Part shown: piece by piece, positions 48,041-58,554 of the stretch
How the letters are laid out: the number at the start of each line of letters is the position of its first letter
Numbering within the stretch: position 1 is the stretch's first letter
Assembly: GCF_036250065.1 (NCBI RefSeq)
Contig: NZ_CP109199.1
Span: forward strand, 2,852,001 to 2,916,000
Length of the DNA: 64,000 bases
Source of the DNA: Micromonospora sp. NBC_01699
GTDB taxonomy: Bacteria; Actinomycetota; Actinomycetes; Mycobacteriales; Micromonosporaceae
Direction: 5' to 3'
Translations under genes and position numbers: made by a program
Notes under the pieces: model-generated
Databases searched by the model: none
What the model was told of the DNA's origin: nothing
The model's input: the letters and a program-made list of their open reading frames with translations, nothing else

Positions 48041-49573
48041 ATGCGCAAATGGCTCCCGCTGATCTCGGTCTGCCTGGGTACGTTCATGCTGCTGATCGAC
48101 GTCACGATCGCGAACGTGGCCCTGCCCGACATGGTCGACGACCTCGACGCGTCGTTCGGGGCACTGCAATGGGTCATCAACGCGTACGCCCTCGCGCTGG
48201 GCGCCCTGGTGCTCGGCGTCGGCTCGATCGCCGACCTGCTGGGGCACCGCCGCGTCTACGTCGTCGGGCTCGCGATCTTCGCGACCTCCTCACTGGCCTG
48301 CGGTCTCGCACCCAACCCGGGGGCGCTGATCGCCGCCCGTACGGTGCAGGGCGTCGGCGCGGCGGCCCTGTTCGCGACCACGTTCGCCCTGCTCAACAGC
48401 GCCTACGTCGGCCGCGACCGGGGCAGTGCGTACGGCATCTGGGGTGCGGTCTCGGGCGCCTCGGCGGCGGTCGGCCCGATCCTCGGCGGGCTGCTCACCG
48501 ACGGCGCGTCGTGGCGCTGGATCTTCTTTGTCAACCTGCCGATCAGCGCCGTCGCCCTCGCCGTGTGCGTCACCCTGCTCGGCGACCCCCACCGGCCGGA
48601 GCGCGGCGGCAGGGTGGACATCGGCGGCATGGCCAGCTTCACCGCCGCCGCAGCCGCCGCCACGTACGCGCTCATCCGCGCGAACGGGGCCGGCTGGTCC
48701 GACGCCGGGGTCTGGGGGCTGCTCGGGCTGGCGGCGGTGCTGCTGACGGTGTTCGTGCTGGTCGAGTCGCGCTCGCGGCACGCCATGTTCGACCTCACCC
48801 TGCTGGGCAACCGGTCGTTCGTCGGGGTGCTGCTCGCCGGGGCGCTGCTGACGTTCGCGGCCTTCGCCACGTTCGCGTACACCTCGATCTGGTTGCAGTC
48901 GGTGCTGGGGCTCAGCGCGATCGGGGCGGGACTCACCGGGCTGCCGATGTCCGTGATGGCGTTCGCCGTCTCGGCGGTGCTCGGGCGGGTGCTGCACGGC
49001 CGGCGACCGGACCTGGTGATCGGGGCGGGGCTGCTGCTCGTCGGCCTCGGCAGCCTGCTCACGGCCGTACTGTTGCGGGGTTCGGCCGGTTGGCCGGCGC
49101 TGGTGCCGGGGCTGGCGGTGATCGGCGCCGGTGTCGGCCTGGCGACGCCGATCCTCGGCTCGGCCGCCATGTCCCTGGTGCCGGCCGTGCGTGGCGGCAT
49201 GGCCGGTGGCGCGGTCAACACCGCCCGCCAGCTCGGCTACGCCTTCGGTGTCGCCGCCCTGGGCAGCGTCTTCGTCGCCCGCGCGCAGGACAGCCTGTCC
49301 GGGCGCGGCATCCCGGACGCGGACCGCGTCGCCCACGCCGTTGCCGGTGGACAGACGAACAATCTGCTGCAAGCGGCCCCGCCGGACGGGCGGGTGCTGC
49401 TCGACGGCGCGACGCACGCCGCGGCGGTGACCGGCGTGCAGGCGACGTTCGCCGTGGCCGGAGCCGCCGGTGTGCTCGCCAGCCTGCTCGTGTTCGTCTT
49501 CATGCGGCCGACCGGAGCGCGCATCACCCAGCGGGAGGGGCGCCCGTCCGTCCCGCAGCCGGCCGGTCAGTGA
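48041..49573 (+). CDS. MFS drug exporter, DHA2 (EmrB/QacA) type
   Basis: A 510-residue protein with 14 membrane helices, from the ATG at 48041 (GAGGAACAGG upstream). Signatures: motif D1 near the start (LLIDVTIANVALPDM), motif A (GSIADLLGHRRVYVVGL), motif C in helix 5 (GPILGGLLTDGASWRWIF). Such proton antiporters export drugs and natural products. It follows the ECF42 gene by 190 nt. Confidence 0.93.
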   Translation: MRKWLPLISVCLGTFMLLIDVTIANVALPDMVDDLDASFGALQWVINAYALALGALVLGVGSIADLLGHRRVYVVGLAIFATSSLACGLAPNPGALIAARTVQGVGAAALFATTFALLNSAYVGRDRGSAYGIWGAVSGASAAVGPILGGLLTDGASWRWIFFVNLPISAVALAVCVTLLGDPHRPERGGRVDIGGMASFTAAAAAATYALIRANGAGWSDAGVWGLLGLAAVLLTVFVLVESRSRHAMFDLTLLGNRSFVGVLLAGALLTFAAFATFAYTSIWLQSVLGLSAIGAGLTGLPMSVMAFAVSAVLGRVLHGRRPDLVIGAGLLLVGLGSLLTAVLLRGSAGWPALVPGLAVIGAGVGLATPILGSAAMSLVPAVRGGMAGGAVNTARQLGYAFGVAALGSVFVARAQDSLSGRGIPDADRVAHAVAGGQTNNLLQAAPPDGRVLLDGATHAAAVTGVQATFAVAGAAGVLASLLVFVFMRPTGARITQREGRPSVPQPAGQ

Positions 49574-49612
49574 CGTCGCGTGTTCGATCCCACCGCGTCC
49601 GTCCGATATGGA

Positions 49613-50999
<1,387 letters not shown>

Positions 51000-51025
51000 C
51001 CCGAACCCCCCCCGGAGCGGCACCC

Positions 51026-51057
51026 GTGGCGCGGCGGCGAACCGGTCGCCGCGCCAC
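51026..51057. terminator. Terminator after GH11 xylanase
   Basis: GTGGCGCGGCG pairs with CGCCGCGCCAC at 51026-51057, between the xylanase and the convergent XRE-sensor gene. Confidence 0.65.
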
Positions 51058-51089
51058 ACCGCTGGCGGCGGTGCGACGCCACGGTCGGC

Positions 51090-52088
51090 TCATGACCCGG
51101 CCGTTCCGGACGCGGGCTCGACGAAGAAGACCTGGCCGCCCTTTCCCACGCACCGCTCCATCAGCGCCTCGGTACCCTCGGTTTCGTCGGACCCGCTGAT
51201 GCCCACGCACCCCTGACCGTCCACGCGCAGTACGTACATGTTGTCCCCGTACGGTCCGGATGGTTCGAGGTGAAAGCGGCTGTCCTGGGCGCAGTCGTCG
51301 ATCGGCTCCAACAACCCGGCCCCGGGTCCCTCGGTCAATACCTTGAGGCAGCCCACGCCATAGTCGGGATGGTGCCACTGGATCCGGTAGAGGTCACCGC
51401 CCATGGGTTCCAGCATGGTGCCCTGCGGGGCCACGCTGTCGCAGGGGCGCTGCACGGCCACCAAGGGGGTGTAGCGGCGGTCTCTGACGCGTCCGTCGGT
51501 CAGGCAGAGTTCGGGAGCCGTGACGGGCCGGATGCGTACCCAGCCGTTCGGTAGAGCCGGCGCGTTGCCAGGGGGAGTGGACTCCGAGCGCTGGTCGGCT
51601 GTGCGCGGCTCCGCCGGTTGATCGGGGATGGCGAATATCCAGACCCCGACGACGCCCAGGACCACGGCCGCCGACGCCGACACGGCCAGCGCCAAAACCC
51701 GGTACGGCTTCCTGGCCGGCGGGGTCGGTCGGGTCGGCTCGATCATCTCGACCCCGCCTCCGGCTCCACTCCCGACTCCGCCGCCGACGTCGGTCGCGTT
51801 CTGTCGCTCGACGATCTCGTTCCAGGCCCGAAGCCAGATCTCCACCCGGTCGCCGTCGCCGCACGCTCGTACGAAGGTGGCCAGCAGTTCGGGGCGCGGC
51901 GCCGTCCGACCAGCCAGGACGTCGGCCAGCGTGCTGCGGGCCAGGACCTCGCCCTGTTCGGAGGCGCGCCGCTCCAATTGCCGGTACGTCAGCCGCGACT
52001 GCTTCTTGAGCTCTCCCAACAGGGCGACGAACTCGACAACGTCCCGAGCGTCTTGCGGCGTCAAGTCCCCTTGGTTACTCATGTCCAT
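51090..52088 (-). CDS. XRE-type HTH protein with membrane helix and extracytoplasmic domain
   Basis: A 332-residue protein. An XRE-like HTH (about 10-95: ELKKQSRLTYRQLERRASEQ, LARSTLADVLAGRTAPRPELLATFVRACG) is cytoplasmic; a Pro/Gly-rich linker and one membrane helix (about 128-150) follow; the remaining about 170 residues, with several cysteines and W/Q-rich repeats, are outside and resemble a ricin-type or similar binding domain. This is a membrane-bound one-component sensor. It is divergent from a small secreted SH3-like gene, with phased repeats between. Start at 52088 or the ATG at 52082. Confidence 0.82.
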   Translation of the reverse strand: MDMSNQGDLTPQDARDVVEFVALLGELKKQSRLTYRQLERRASEQGEVLARSTLADVLAGRTAPRPELLATFVRACGDGDRVEIWLRAWNEIVERQNATDVGGGVGSGAGGGVEMIEPTRPTPPARKPYRVLALAVSASAAVVLGVVGVWIFAIPDQPAEPRTADQRSESTPPGNAPALPNGWVRIRPVTAPELCLTDGRVRDRRYTPLVAVQRPCDSVAPQGTMLEPMGGDLYRIQWHHPDYGVGCLKVLTEGPGAGLLEPIDDCAQDSRFHLEPSGPYGDNMYVLRVDGQGCVGISGSDETEGTEALMERCVGKGGQVFFVEPASGTAGS

Positions 52089-52144
52089 ATCATCGCGACG
52101 GCGCCATCATCGAGCAAGATCCATGGATGATCTTGCCGGCGTCG

Positions 52145-52221
52145 CCGGACAGGCTTCGGACAGGCGCCGGACACAGTCCCGGACAAGGCGGTGAGCTGCC
52201 CGGACAGGGACGGACTGTCCG
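52145..52221. promoter_or_regulatory. Helically phased CCGGACA direct repeats
   Basis: CCGGACAG (52145), TCGGACAG (52156), CCGGACA (52167), CCGGACA (52179) and CCGGACAG (52200) have start spacings of 11, 11, 12 and 21 nt, and one inverted copy CTGTCCGG lies at 52214. This lies in the gap between the XRE sensor and the SH3-like gene and looks like an operator. The rest of the 305-nt gap holds no gene. Confidence 0.7.
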
Positions 52222-52393
52222 GGCCGCCGTCCGCGGTTGACCCGACCCGTTCGGCGCCAGCAGAATTTGTGCTGCCCGGCCTCGTCGGTCCACATCTGCG
52301 GCGGGTCTTCGGTCGACCAGCACCCATTCCTCGAATGCGTCTGGTATTTCTTCGCGGGTTACTGAACACCTCAGAATTGAACGGGGAGCTGAC

Positions 52394-52747
52394 ATGGGTA
52401 TGAGATTGAAAGTCGCTCCTGTCGCCGTGGCATGCCTGGCGACACTGGGACTGCTCGCGTCCCCCGCCGGCGCGACCGGGCAGCCAACGGGGCAGACGGC
52501 AGCAAGCGCAGCTGTCGGCACCCAGGCCACGTGGACGTGGACCACGTCTCTCGGCGGACCAATCAGGACGTGCTATGAGTCGACCTGCGGCACGGTCATC
52601 AACCTCAGTCCCCACCTGACGCTCCAGTGGAGCCACTACGCCGACAACCAGTACGACAACCGGTGGTACTACGTGAGGTACCGGGACAGCCCCACCACCT
52701 ACGTTTACGGCTGGATCTACTGCGGAAACGTAACCGCCTCCTGCTGA
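52394..52747 (+). CDS. Small secreted SH3-like protein 2
   Basis: A 117-residue secreted protein with GGGGAG before the ATG. A signal peptide (about 1-28) is followed by an SH3-like fold (IRTCYESTCGTVI, then NRWYYVRY and YGWIYCGNVTASC) with four cysteines. It is like the protein at 28850 in size and design. It is probably controlled by the phased repeats upstream. A terminator follows. Confidence 0.8.
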   Translation: MGMRLKVAPVAVACLATLGLLASPAGATGQPTGQTAASAAVGTQATWTWTTSLGGPIRTCYESTCGTVINLSPHLTLQWSHYADNQYDNRWYYVRYRDSPTTYVYGWIYCGNVTASC

Positions 52748-52762
52748 GGGAGAATCTGACAG

Positions 52763-52801
52763 GTGCTCGTTCGGCAGGCACGGGGACTGCCGAACGAGCA
52801 C
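52763..52801 (+). terminator. Strong terminator after SH3-like gene
   Basis: GTGCTCGTTCGGCAG (52763-52777) and CTGCCGAACGAGCAC (52787-52801) are perfect 15-bp complements with a 9-nt loop, followed by TTTCGG. Confidence 0.9.
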
Positions 52802-52840
52802 TTTCGGCGTTTCCCCCGTTGTTCGACCCTGACCATCGCG

Positions 52841-53338
52841 CTAGGAGTCCTCCACGTCGAGCGCCTGGAAACACTGGTCCCGCCGTTCGGGCGGTAGCGC
52901 CAGGTACGCCTCGGGCGACATCGGCTCGGGGTCCTCGTCGCGGACCAGGTCGACCGTGTACTCCGCGGGCGACCCGTCCCCGTGGTAGAGCGTCGGGCCG
53001 CTGGTCAGCGGGATGGTCGGCCCGGTGAAGGCGCCGGGCTGGACGATCACCGCGTTCTCGCCGCCGTCGGGGAAGACGACGTCCGGGTCGAAGTCCTCGG
53101 CGTCGTGCCCGTGGTCACCGTGGCTGACGAAGACGTAGGCGAGCCGTCCCGGTCCGTCGCCGACCAGCTCGGCTTCCAGCACGATCTGGCAGAGGAAGCG
53201 CATCGGCGTGCCCCGCGCCGCGCCGAGCGGCCACTGCGGCGCACCGAGCCAGCCGGGTTGCCCGCCGAACTTGGTGACCTGCCCGGTCACGGGCGTGTCG
53301 GCCCGGTGGTAGCCCGCGATCCGCCACACCGCGACCAT
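52841..53338 (-). CDS. DUF1963 (YwqG-like) protein
   Basis: A 165-residue protein. The ATG at 53338 is preceded by TACGGT and 7 nt, a leaderless geometry; the in-frame ATG at 53455 would add an unrelated tail. The family marks are TKFGGQPGWLGAPQWPL and MRFLCQIVLEAE, followed by acidic segments. DUF1963 proteins are cytosolic and of unknown function, often associated with toxin or immunity contexts; nothing here proves that. Confidence 0.8.
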   Translation of the reverse strand: MVAVWRIAGYHRADTPVTGQVTKFGGQPGWLGAPQWPLGAARGTPMRFLCQIVLEAELVGDGPGRLAYVFVSHGDHGHDAEDFDPDVVFPDGGENAVIVQPGAFTGPTIPLTSGPTLYHGDGSPAEYTVDLVRDEDPEPMSPEAYLALPPERRDQCFQALDVEDS

Positions 53339-53488
53339 GGCGCTGACCGTAACAGCGGCAGCATAACGGGTGGCGATCGACTTCTGGCTGATTCGATAGA
53401 TCCCTGTCACTGTGCTGGTGGTGCCGTCCCCTCTTTCGTAGCTTTGGGTAGTCATCAGAACACCTTCCGCACCCCTCGGAGGTTGTGC

Positions 53489-54754
53489 GTGGCCACTACC
53501 GAGCCCGCGTTGCTGGACAAGCCCACGACCATCAACATGCTTCACGACGCCTGCGAGCTGGAACACATGCTCTGCGTGCAGTATCTGTACGCGGCGGCCA
53601 CCCTGTCCCACGGCGGTGACCCAGGGGTCACCACCGTCCGGGCGGCGCTGACCGAGCAGTGGAGCCAGCAGCTCAGCCGCATCGCGGTGCAGGAGATGTA
53701 CCACCTGACCCTGGCCAACAACATCCTGATCGCGCTGGGCGCCGCGCCGTACCTGTGGCGGCCCAACTTCCCACAGCCGGCCAGCCGGTACTCGGACATC
53801 AACCTGCCGTCCACCCTGACGCCGTTCAGCCAGGAAACCGTGAGCCGCTTTCTGTGCTGGGAGAAACCGGAGCCGGACGGCTGGTGGGACGACTTCTGCG
53901 CCGAGTGCGGCCGGCAGGCGCACACCCGGCTCAACCTGGCGATGACCGCCAGCGAGGAGCGGCCCTACGGTTCGATCGCCGAACTCTACGACCAGATCAA
54001 GGCGGCGATCCTGGGCCATCCGGAGTGGATCGACCCGGCATCCGCCGCCCGACAGGTCACCAGCGCCCTCATCCCGCTGACCCCGACACTGACCCCGATA
54101 ACCACCGCCGAGCAGGCAGCCAGGTACATCGACATCATCGTCCTGGAGGGCGAGGGCGCGCCGGACTGGCAGTCGGACTCCCACTTCGCGTACTTCCACC
54201 AGATCGCCGACCAGCTGGACGGGCTGAAGCAGACCCAGCCGGACTTCGCTCCGGGCTGGCCCACCGTGGAGAACCCGGTGTACGACCCGGCGAACACCGG
54301 CGGCACCCTGATCACCGACCCGGCGGTGCGTGCGGTCGGCGTCACCTTCAACGAGCTGTACCTGCTCTTCGTGGAGATGCTGGTCCGGCTCTTCACCCCG
54401 GACGGGCAGAGCACCGGGCAGCGCCAGGGCTTAGCGCGGGTGGTCACCGCGCTGATGCCGCTGGGCATCAAGCCGCTGGCGGCGCTGCTGACCCGGCTGC
54501 CGGCCGGGGCGGAGCATCCGGGCCGGTACGCCGGGCCCGCCTTCGAACTGCCGCAACCGCAACCGACCGGTCCACCGGCCACGGTGGACGAGTTGGCCGG
54601 ACGGCTGCTCGCCCTCGCCGGGCGGTGCCGGGTACTGGGCCTGACCGACTCCGGACTCGACGCCGGTACGCAGGACGCGCTGGCCACCATTGCCGCCCGC
54701 CTGGAGACGCTGGTCCCACTGTTCACCCCGTCGACCGTGGAGCTGCCGGCATGA
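53489..54754 (+). CDS. Ferritin-like half of a VioB/RebD-type iminophenylpyruvate/indole dimerase
   Basis: A 421-residue protein from the GTG at 53489 (CGGAGG 6 nt upstream). Ferritin-like helices carry iron ligands in CELEHMLCVQYLYAA (about 20-34) and IAVQEMYHLTLANN (about 66-79). The later segments (IVLEGEGAP..SDSHFAYFHQI, ENPVYDP) match the C-terminal half of VioB, the violacein/rebeccamycin enzyme that couples two imino acids into a chromopyrrolic-type dimer. In the known enzyme this domain follows the other half on one chain; here it is a separate first gene that overlaps its partner by 4 nt. Substrate unknown. Confidence 0.85.
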   Translation: MATTEPALLDKPTTINMLHDACELEHMLCVQYLYAAATLSHGGDPGVTTVRAALTEQWSQQLSRIAVQEMYHLTLANNILIALGAAPYLWRPNFPQPASRYSDINLPSTLTPFSQETVSRFLCWEKPEPDGWWDDFCAECGRQAHTRLNLAMTASEERPYGSIAELYDQIKAAILGHPEWIDPASAARQVTSALIPLTPTLTPITTAEQAARYIDIIVLEGEGAPDWQSDSHFAYFHQIADQLDGLKQTQPDFAPGWPTVENPVYDPANTGGTLITDPAVRAVGVTFNELYLLFVEMLVRLFTPDGQSTGQRQGLARVVTALMPLGIKPLAALLTRLPAGAEHPGRYAGPAFELPQPQPTGPPATVDELAGRLLALAGRCRVLGLTDSGLDAGTQDALATIAARLETLVPLFTPSTVELPA

Positions 54755-56745
54755 GTTACCTGGACCGGCCCAGGATCGGGTTCTTCGGCACCGACGCGAT
54801 GGTCAACCCGTCCACGGCCAACAACGAGAACATCATCCACCTGCTCGACTACGACCGGGTCCAGTTGCTGAATCCGCCGACGGTGGAGGGCGCGACCCTG
54901 CCGGCGCTGGACGACGCCGCGTACCGGGAATGGATGACCAGCCTGGTGGTGTACGCGGACGCCGAAACTGCGGCCACCGCCAATCCCAACTGGCAGTCCG
55001 GCATGCCCGGCTACTGGAACTACTGGGGCGACCACCTCACCACGTTCGGCAGGGCGAGGGCGACCAGCGTGTGGGTGGACGACCGGCCGGTAACCAGACC
55101 GGCCGAGGATCCGCTGCTCAAGGCGCATTTCGCGCTCAACGCCCGGATCGTCGACGTGAACCCGGCCGACAGCTACGGCACCCAGTTCGTCGCGGCCAGC
55201 TTCCGGATCATCGGTCCGGACCGCGACGGCGACCTGGTCGAGCTGGTACGGGGAGTGCCGACCACCTCGTTCACCCGGTGGCTGAACTTCTTCCGCCCCG
55301 GCGGCGCCGCCACGTTCCAGGCCGTCATCCCGAACTCGGCGCTGAGCTTCGTCGACCCGGCGCGTGCTCCGCACTCGGACGGCCTGCGCGCCCTGCGCGA
55401 GGGCGCCGCGGACGGCGCCGGCCTGCTGCTGCGCTGGTGCTTCTACGGGATGCGGACCAGCTTCGACCAGATAACCATGTACGAGAAGTTCCAGCGGGGC
55501 GAGCGGGCGATGAACCCGAAGATCGGCCGGGTGGTCGGCACGGTCGGCGTGTGGAACGGCACGGACATGGTCTCCGCCCCGGTCGGCCGGAACCTGCAAC
55601 AGCCCGGCCCGCCCTACTCCGCGGCCGAGGGCGGCACCGCCCGAGCGGTGACCCGGATGCGGGTCAAGACCCACGAGGACGTGGAACGGATCGCCACCCC
55701 GGGCACCGCCCTGAACGCGCTGAGCGCGTCGAGCCCGGACGCCGAGCGGATCGGCCCGGCCATGGCGTACGTCGCCGAGGACCGGGTGGTGCTCGACCTG
55801 GGCAACACGTTCCCGGAGGTCGGCGGCGGGGACTTCGACAAGGTCGACTTCGGCGGGGTGGTCCTGGAACTGCTCTACGACGTCGGCGGCAAGCAGCGGC
55901 GTGCGCTGATCGACGTGGTGGACTACGAACAGGGTCCCTACGAGCTGTACGGCGGGGTGCTGGAGTACGGGTTCAACCCGCGCAGCGAGGCTGGGCAGCA
56001 CATTCACGACGGCCTGCTACAGGTACGGACCGACGGCGTACGCGTGCCACTGCTGCGGGAGATCGAGACGGTCCAGGTGACCACCGACGACCAGGCGGTG
56101 TACCTGGACATGCCGGCGAAGGGCCGGGCGAAGGGCACGGCCGCGCTGCGGGTGTTCCGCAAGGGCGAGCCGATCACCGAGCCGCTGACCCTGACCGTGC
56201 AGCTCTGGCGGGACACGCAGACGCCCGGCCGGGCGAACTCGGTCAACCCGCTGGTGCTGACCGCGACGTCGATCGGTGAGGAAAAGATCCGTGAGTTCAC
56301 CCTGGAGGTGCCGGCCGGCGGTCGGGTGGAGGTGCCGATCGAGGTCGACGCCGCCGCCTGCTACAAACTGCGTTACCTGCCGCCGGACACGCACGCCGAC
56401 CGGGACAACCCGGCCTGGGCGGTGGAGTACTTCTCCACGGTCCGGGCCCTGCCGTACGACGACTACAGCGGCATACCGGATGACCAGCTCACCTTCGAGC
56501 TGGTGTACCGGGAGGTGTTCCGCTACTACGCGCTGCTCTACCCGATCATGGGGGCGATCATCCCGTGGGGGCCGGTCAACGTCCCCAACGACCCGGACCG
56601 GGTGACCCACTTCGCGGCGCTGATGCTGGACGTGATCGACGAGAGTCGCCGGGGCACCGCCCTGGAGATGCCGATCACCCGGGAGCTGTCCGCGGGTAAA
56701 CGCGCTCTGGTGCAACGCTGGTGCCGCAGGGAGCTGAAGAGCTGA
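54751..56745 (+). CDS. VioB N-terminal-half homologue
   Basis: A 664-residue protein from the ATG overlapping the ferritin-like gene stop. It begins LDRPRIGFFGTDAMVNPSTANN, as VioB begins with LDFPRIHFRGWARVNAPT, and ends FRYYALLYPIMGAII.. PITRELSAGKRALVQRW, which corresponds to the VioB segment just before its ferritin-like domain. So the pair covers the full VioB length with the two halves swapped in order. No RebO/VioA-type amino-acid oxidase gene is in the window, so the precursor must come from elsewhere. A terminator follows. Confidence 0.85.
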   Translation: MSYLDRPRIGFFGTDAMVNPSTANNENIIHLLDYDRVQLLNPPTVEGATLPALDDAAYREWMTSLVVYADAETAATANPNWQSGMPGYWNYWGDHLTTFGRARATSVWVDDRPVTRPAEDPLLKAHFALNARIVDVNPADSYGTQFVAASFRIIGPDRDGDLVELVRGVPTTSFTRWLNFFRPGGAATFQAVIPNSALSFVDPARAPHSDGLRALREGAADGAGLLLRWCFYGMRTSFDQITMYEKFQRGERAMNPKIGRVVGTVGVWNGTDMVSAPVGRNLQQPGPPYSAAEGGTARAVTRMRVKTHEDVERIATPGTALNALSASSPDAERIGPAMAYVAEDRVVLDLGNTFPEVGGGDFDKVDFGGVVLELLYDVGGKQRRALIDVVDYEQGPYELYGGVLEYGFNPRSEAGQHIHDGLLQVRTDGVRVPLLREIETVQVTTDDQAVYLDMPAKGRAKGTAALRVFRKGEPITEPLTLTVQLWRDTQTPGRANSVNPLVLTATSIGEEKIREFTLEVPAGGRVEVPIEVDAAACYKLRYLPPDTHADRDNPAWAVEYFSTVRALPYDDYSGIPDDQLTFELVYREVFRYYALLYPIMGAIIPWGPVNVPNDPDRVTHFAALMLDVIDESRRGTALEMPITRELSAGKRALVQRWCRRELKS

Positions 56746-56814
56746 CGCCGAGGACCACCACCCTGTCGGTCCCGCCGGCCGACCCGCGTCGGCCGCGCGG
56801 TCCGGGAGTCCGGT

Positions 56815-56868
56815 CGTCCGACAGCGGCGGCCCGAGTAGTCGACTGCTCGGGCCGCCGCTGTCGGACG
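56815..56868 (+). terminator. Long terminator hairpin after VioB-like pair
   Basis: A 22-bp perfect stem (56815-56836 with 56847-56868, core GACAGCGGCGGCCCGAG) around a 10-nt loop, without a U-tract, as is common in actinobacteria. Confidence 0.8.
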
Positions 56869-56932
56869 CGGCCGCGTGGGTTCAGCCGCAGATCCGTACG
56901 CTGACGCGGCCAACAACATCGGAGGAAACTGA

Positions 56933-57763
56933 ATGGGCTGTCCGACCTGTCACGCCGAATCAACGCCGAATAGCCTGGAATGTGCTGTCTGTGCCACCCC
57001 GACCGGTGCGCCGGCGATCGTTCCCGGGGCGCGGACGTACCCCGTTCGTGGCGTCGGGATGGCAGCGTCGATCGCGGTCGGCGTCGTGGTGCTGCTCGAT
57101 CTGCTGCTCGCCTTCTGGCCGCTCGTCGGGCGTGCGATGGCCGAGCGGGCGATGCGCGACCTCGACCCCGACGTGATCAACGCCGCCTCCCTCGTCGAAG
57201 CCCTCGCCCAGGTGGCGTACCTCGTCCCGTTCGCTGCGGCCGGTGTGCTGGTGATCGTCTGGTGCTACCGGGCGCGGGCCAACCTCGACGCCTTCCCGGG
57301 TGCCACGACAACGCTGAGCAAGGGCTGGGCGATCGGCGGCTGGCTGGTGCCGATCGCGAACCTCATCATCCCGGCACGCATGATGGCGGGCATCGCCCGG
57401 GACAGCCTCTGGCGGTCGAGCACGCCGGCCCTGGTACGGATCTGGTTCGGCGGGTGGCTCTTCTACCTGTTTGTCGGACAGATCAACACGTTGTCCGACA
57501 GCCAGGACTGGGAGGCACTGCCCACCGCACTCGCCGACGAGAGCGACTACCAGTTGTACGTCGACTACTACTCCGCCGCGCTGGGGCCGAACCTGCTGGT
57601 GGCGCTGCTCAGCGCGGTGGCCGGTGCGGCTCTGATCCTGCTGATCACACGGGTGTCGGCCGCTCAGGAGACCCGGATCGGGCGCGACGCCCAGGCCGCA
57701 CCGGTGATGCCCGGCATGCCCCTCGCCTCGTCGACGAGGACCGGGGACGGATTTCTAGGATGA
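56933..57763 (+). CDS. DUF4328 membrane protein with N-terminal zinc ribbon
   Basis: A 276-residue protein with GGAGGAAA before the ATG. Two CxxC knuckles at the start (CPTCHAE.. CAVCATP) form a zinc ribbon, followed by four or five membrane helices and the DUF4328 signature (VWCYRARANLDAF.. WAIGGWLVPIANLIIPARMM). Function unknown; such proteins are frequent in actinobacteria. Confidence 0.85.
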   Translation: MGCPTCHAESTPNSLECAVCATPTGAPAIVPGARTYPVRGVGMAASIAVGVVVLLDLLLAFWPLVGRAMAERAMRDLDPDVINAASLVEALAQVAYLVPFAAAGVLVIVWCYRARANLDAFPGATTTLSKGWAIGGWLVPIANLIIPARMMAGIARDSLWRSSTPALVRIWFGGWLFYLFVGQINTLSDSQDWEALPTALADESDYQLYVDYYSAALGPNLLVALLSAVAGAALILLITRVSAAQETRIGRDAQAAPVMPGMPLASSTRTGDGFLG

Positions 57764-57976
57764 CGCGGCTGTCCACATCGGATTGACCTTTGTGCGCTGG
57801 CATACCTGCCACTCCGAGCAGGCGCCGACAACCCCGGAGTGCGCTGACCGTCCTGACCGTCCTGACCGCGTAACCGCCTTTTGCGCCGTCGCAGGTGGCA
57901 CACGGCGGCGGCGTGCCCGCTTGGTGCCGAATCGCGAGCGCGGCGGCTAGCGGGTGGTCAGGTGGTCGTGGGGCGG

Positions 57977-58258
57977 CTAAACCGCCCGCAGTCGGCGGCG
58001 GACCGGTGGGTCGTGGACCCAGCCGACGAAGCGGGCTTCGGCCTGCTCGGGGGTCAGGTCGGGCAGGGTCGCCGTTGCCTTGTCGCGGAAGCCGCCCATC
58101 ACCTCGGCGAGCCGGGGCCGGTTTCCCTGGTAGAGGGACCACATCCGGCGGCGGAACACCTGGCAGGGCCATTCCTCGGCGTCGTCCTTGCAGTGCCAGT
58201 CGTCGCCGGGTCGGTGCGGGGCGCCCATCGGGTCGCCGTCGTCTGGGTCGTGTTCCAC
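57977..58258 (-). CDS. Small protein of XRE-associated cluster, paralog A
   Basis: A 93-residue protein from GTG at 58258 with GGAGAAG upstream. It holds WHCKDDAEEWPC near the start and EARFVGWVHDPP near the end; the second is shared with the protein at 59352 (RFVGWIRADE), so they are paralogs. Homologues are sometimes labelled flavin reductase, but there is no support for that. It ends a run of small genes on this strand. Confidence 0.65.
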   Translation of the reverse strand: MEHDPDDGDPMGAPHRPGDDWHCKDDAEEWPCQVFRRRMWSLYQGNRPRLAEVMGGFRDKATATLPDLTPEQAEARFVGWVHDPPVRRRLRAV

Positions 58259-58269
58259 GTCTTCTCCGT

Positions 58270-58497
58270 TCAGAGCAGGTGGACGCGCTCAGTGCTGCCG
58301 TCGGATTTTTGTACGGTGAGGGTTCCCCCGCCCTGTTCCATCAGGTCGAGGACCAGGTCGAAGACGACCAACGCCCGGTTGATCGTGTCCGTCTTCGTGT
58401 CCCGTGTACGGGTGCACGCGGAGCCGAGCGCGTCGACCGCGCGCGGCACCAGGTTGACCGTTACCTTCGTCAGCGCTGACCGGTCCGGCTCAACCAC
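58270..58497 (-). CDS. Small protein, ribbon-helix-helix-like
   Basis: A 75-residue protein. LTKVTVNLVPRAVDALGSA followed by two helices (TKTDTINRALVVFDLVLDLM) fits the ribbon-helix-helix layout of small DNA-binding or antitoxin proteins. It lies 11 nt before the next gene in the same direction. Confidence 0.6.
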   Translation of the reverse strand: MVEPDRSALTKVTVNLVPRAVDALGSACTRTRDTKTDTINRALVVFDLVLDLMEQGGGTLTVQKSDGSTERVHLL

Positions 58498-58554
58498 GAC
58501 GGGCGCCGATCACGACGAACGGCTCGCGCGGGCCGGCGGCCGGGTCCTGCCTAC

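Noticed and set aside
57645-58172. Minus-strand open frame of 175 codons
   Set aside because: Shadow of the DUF4328 gene and of the small gene at 57977.
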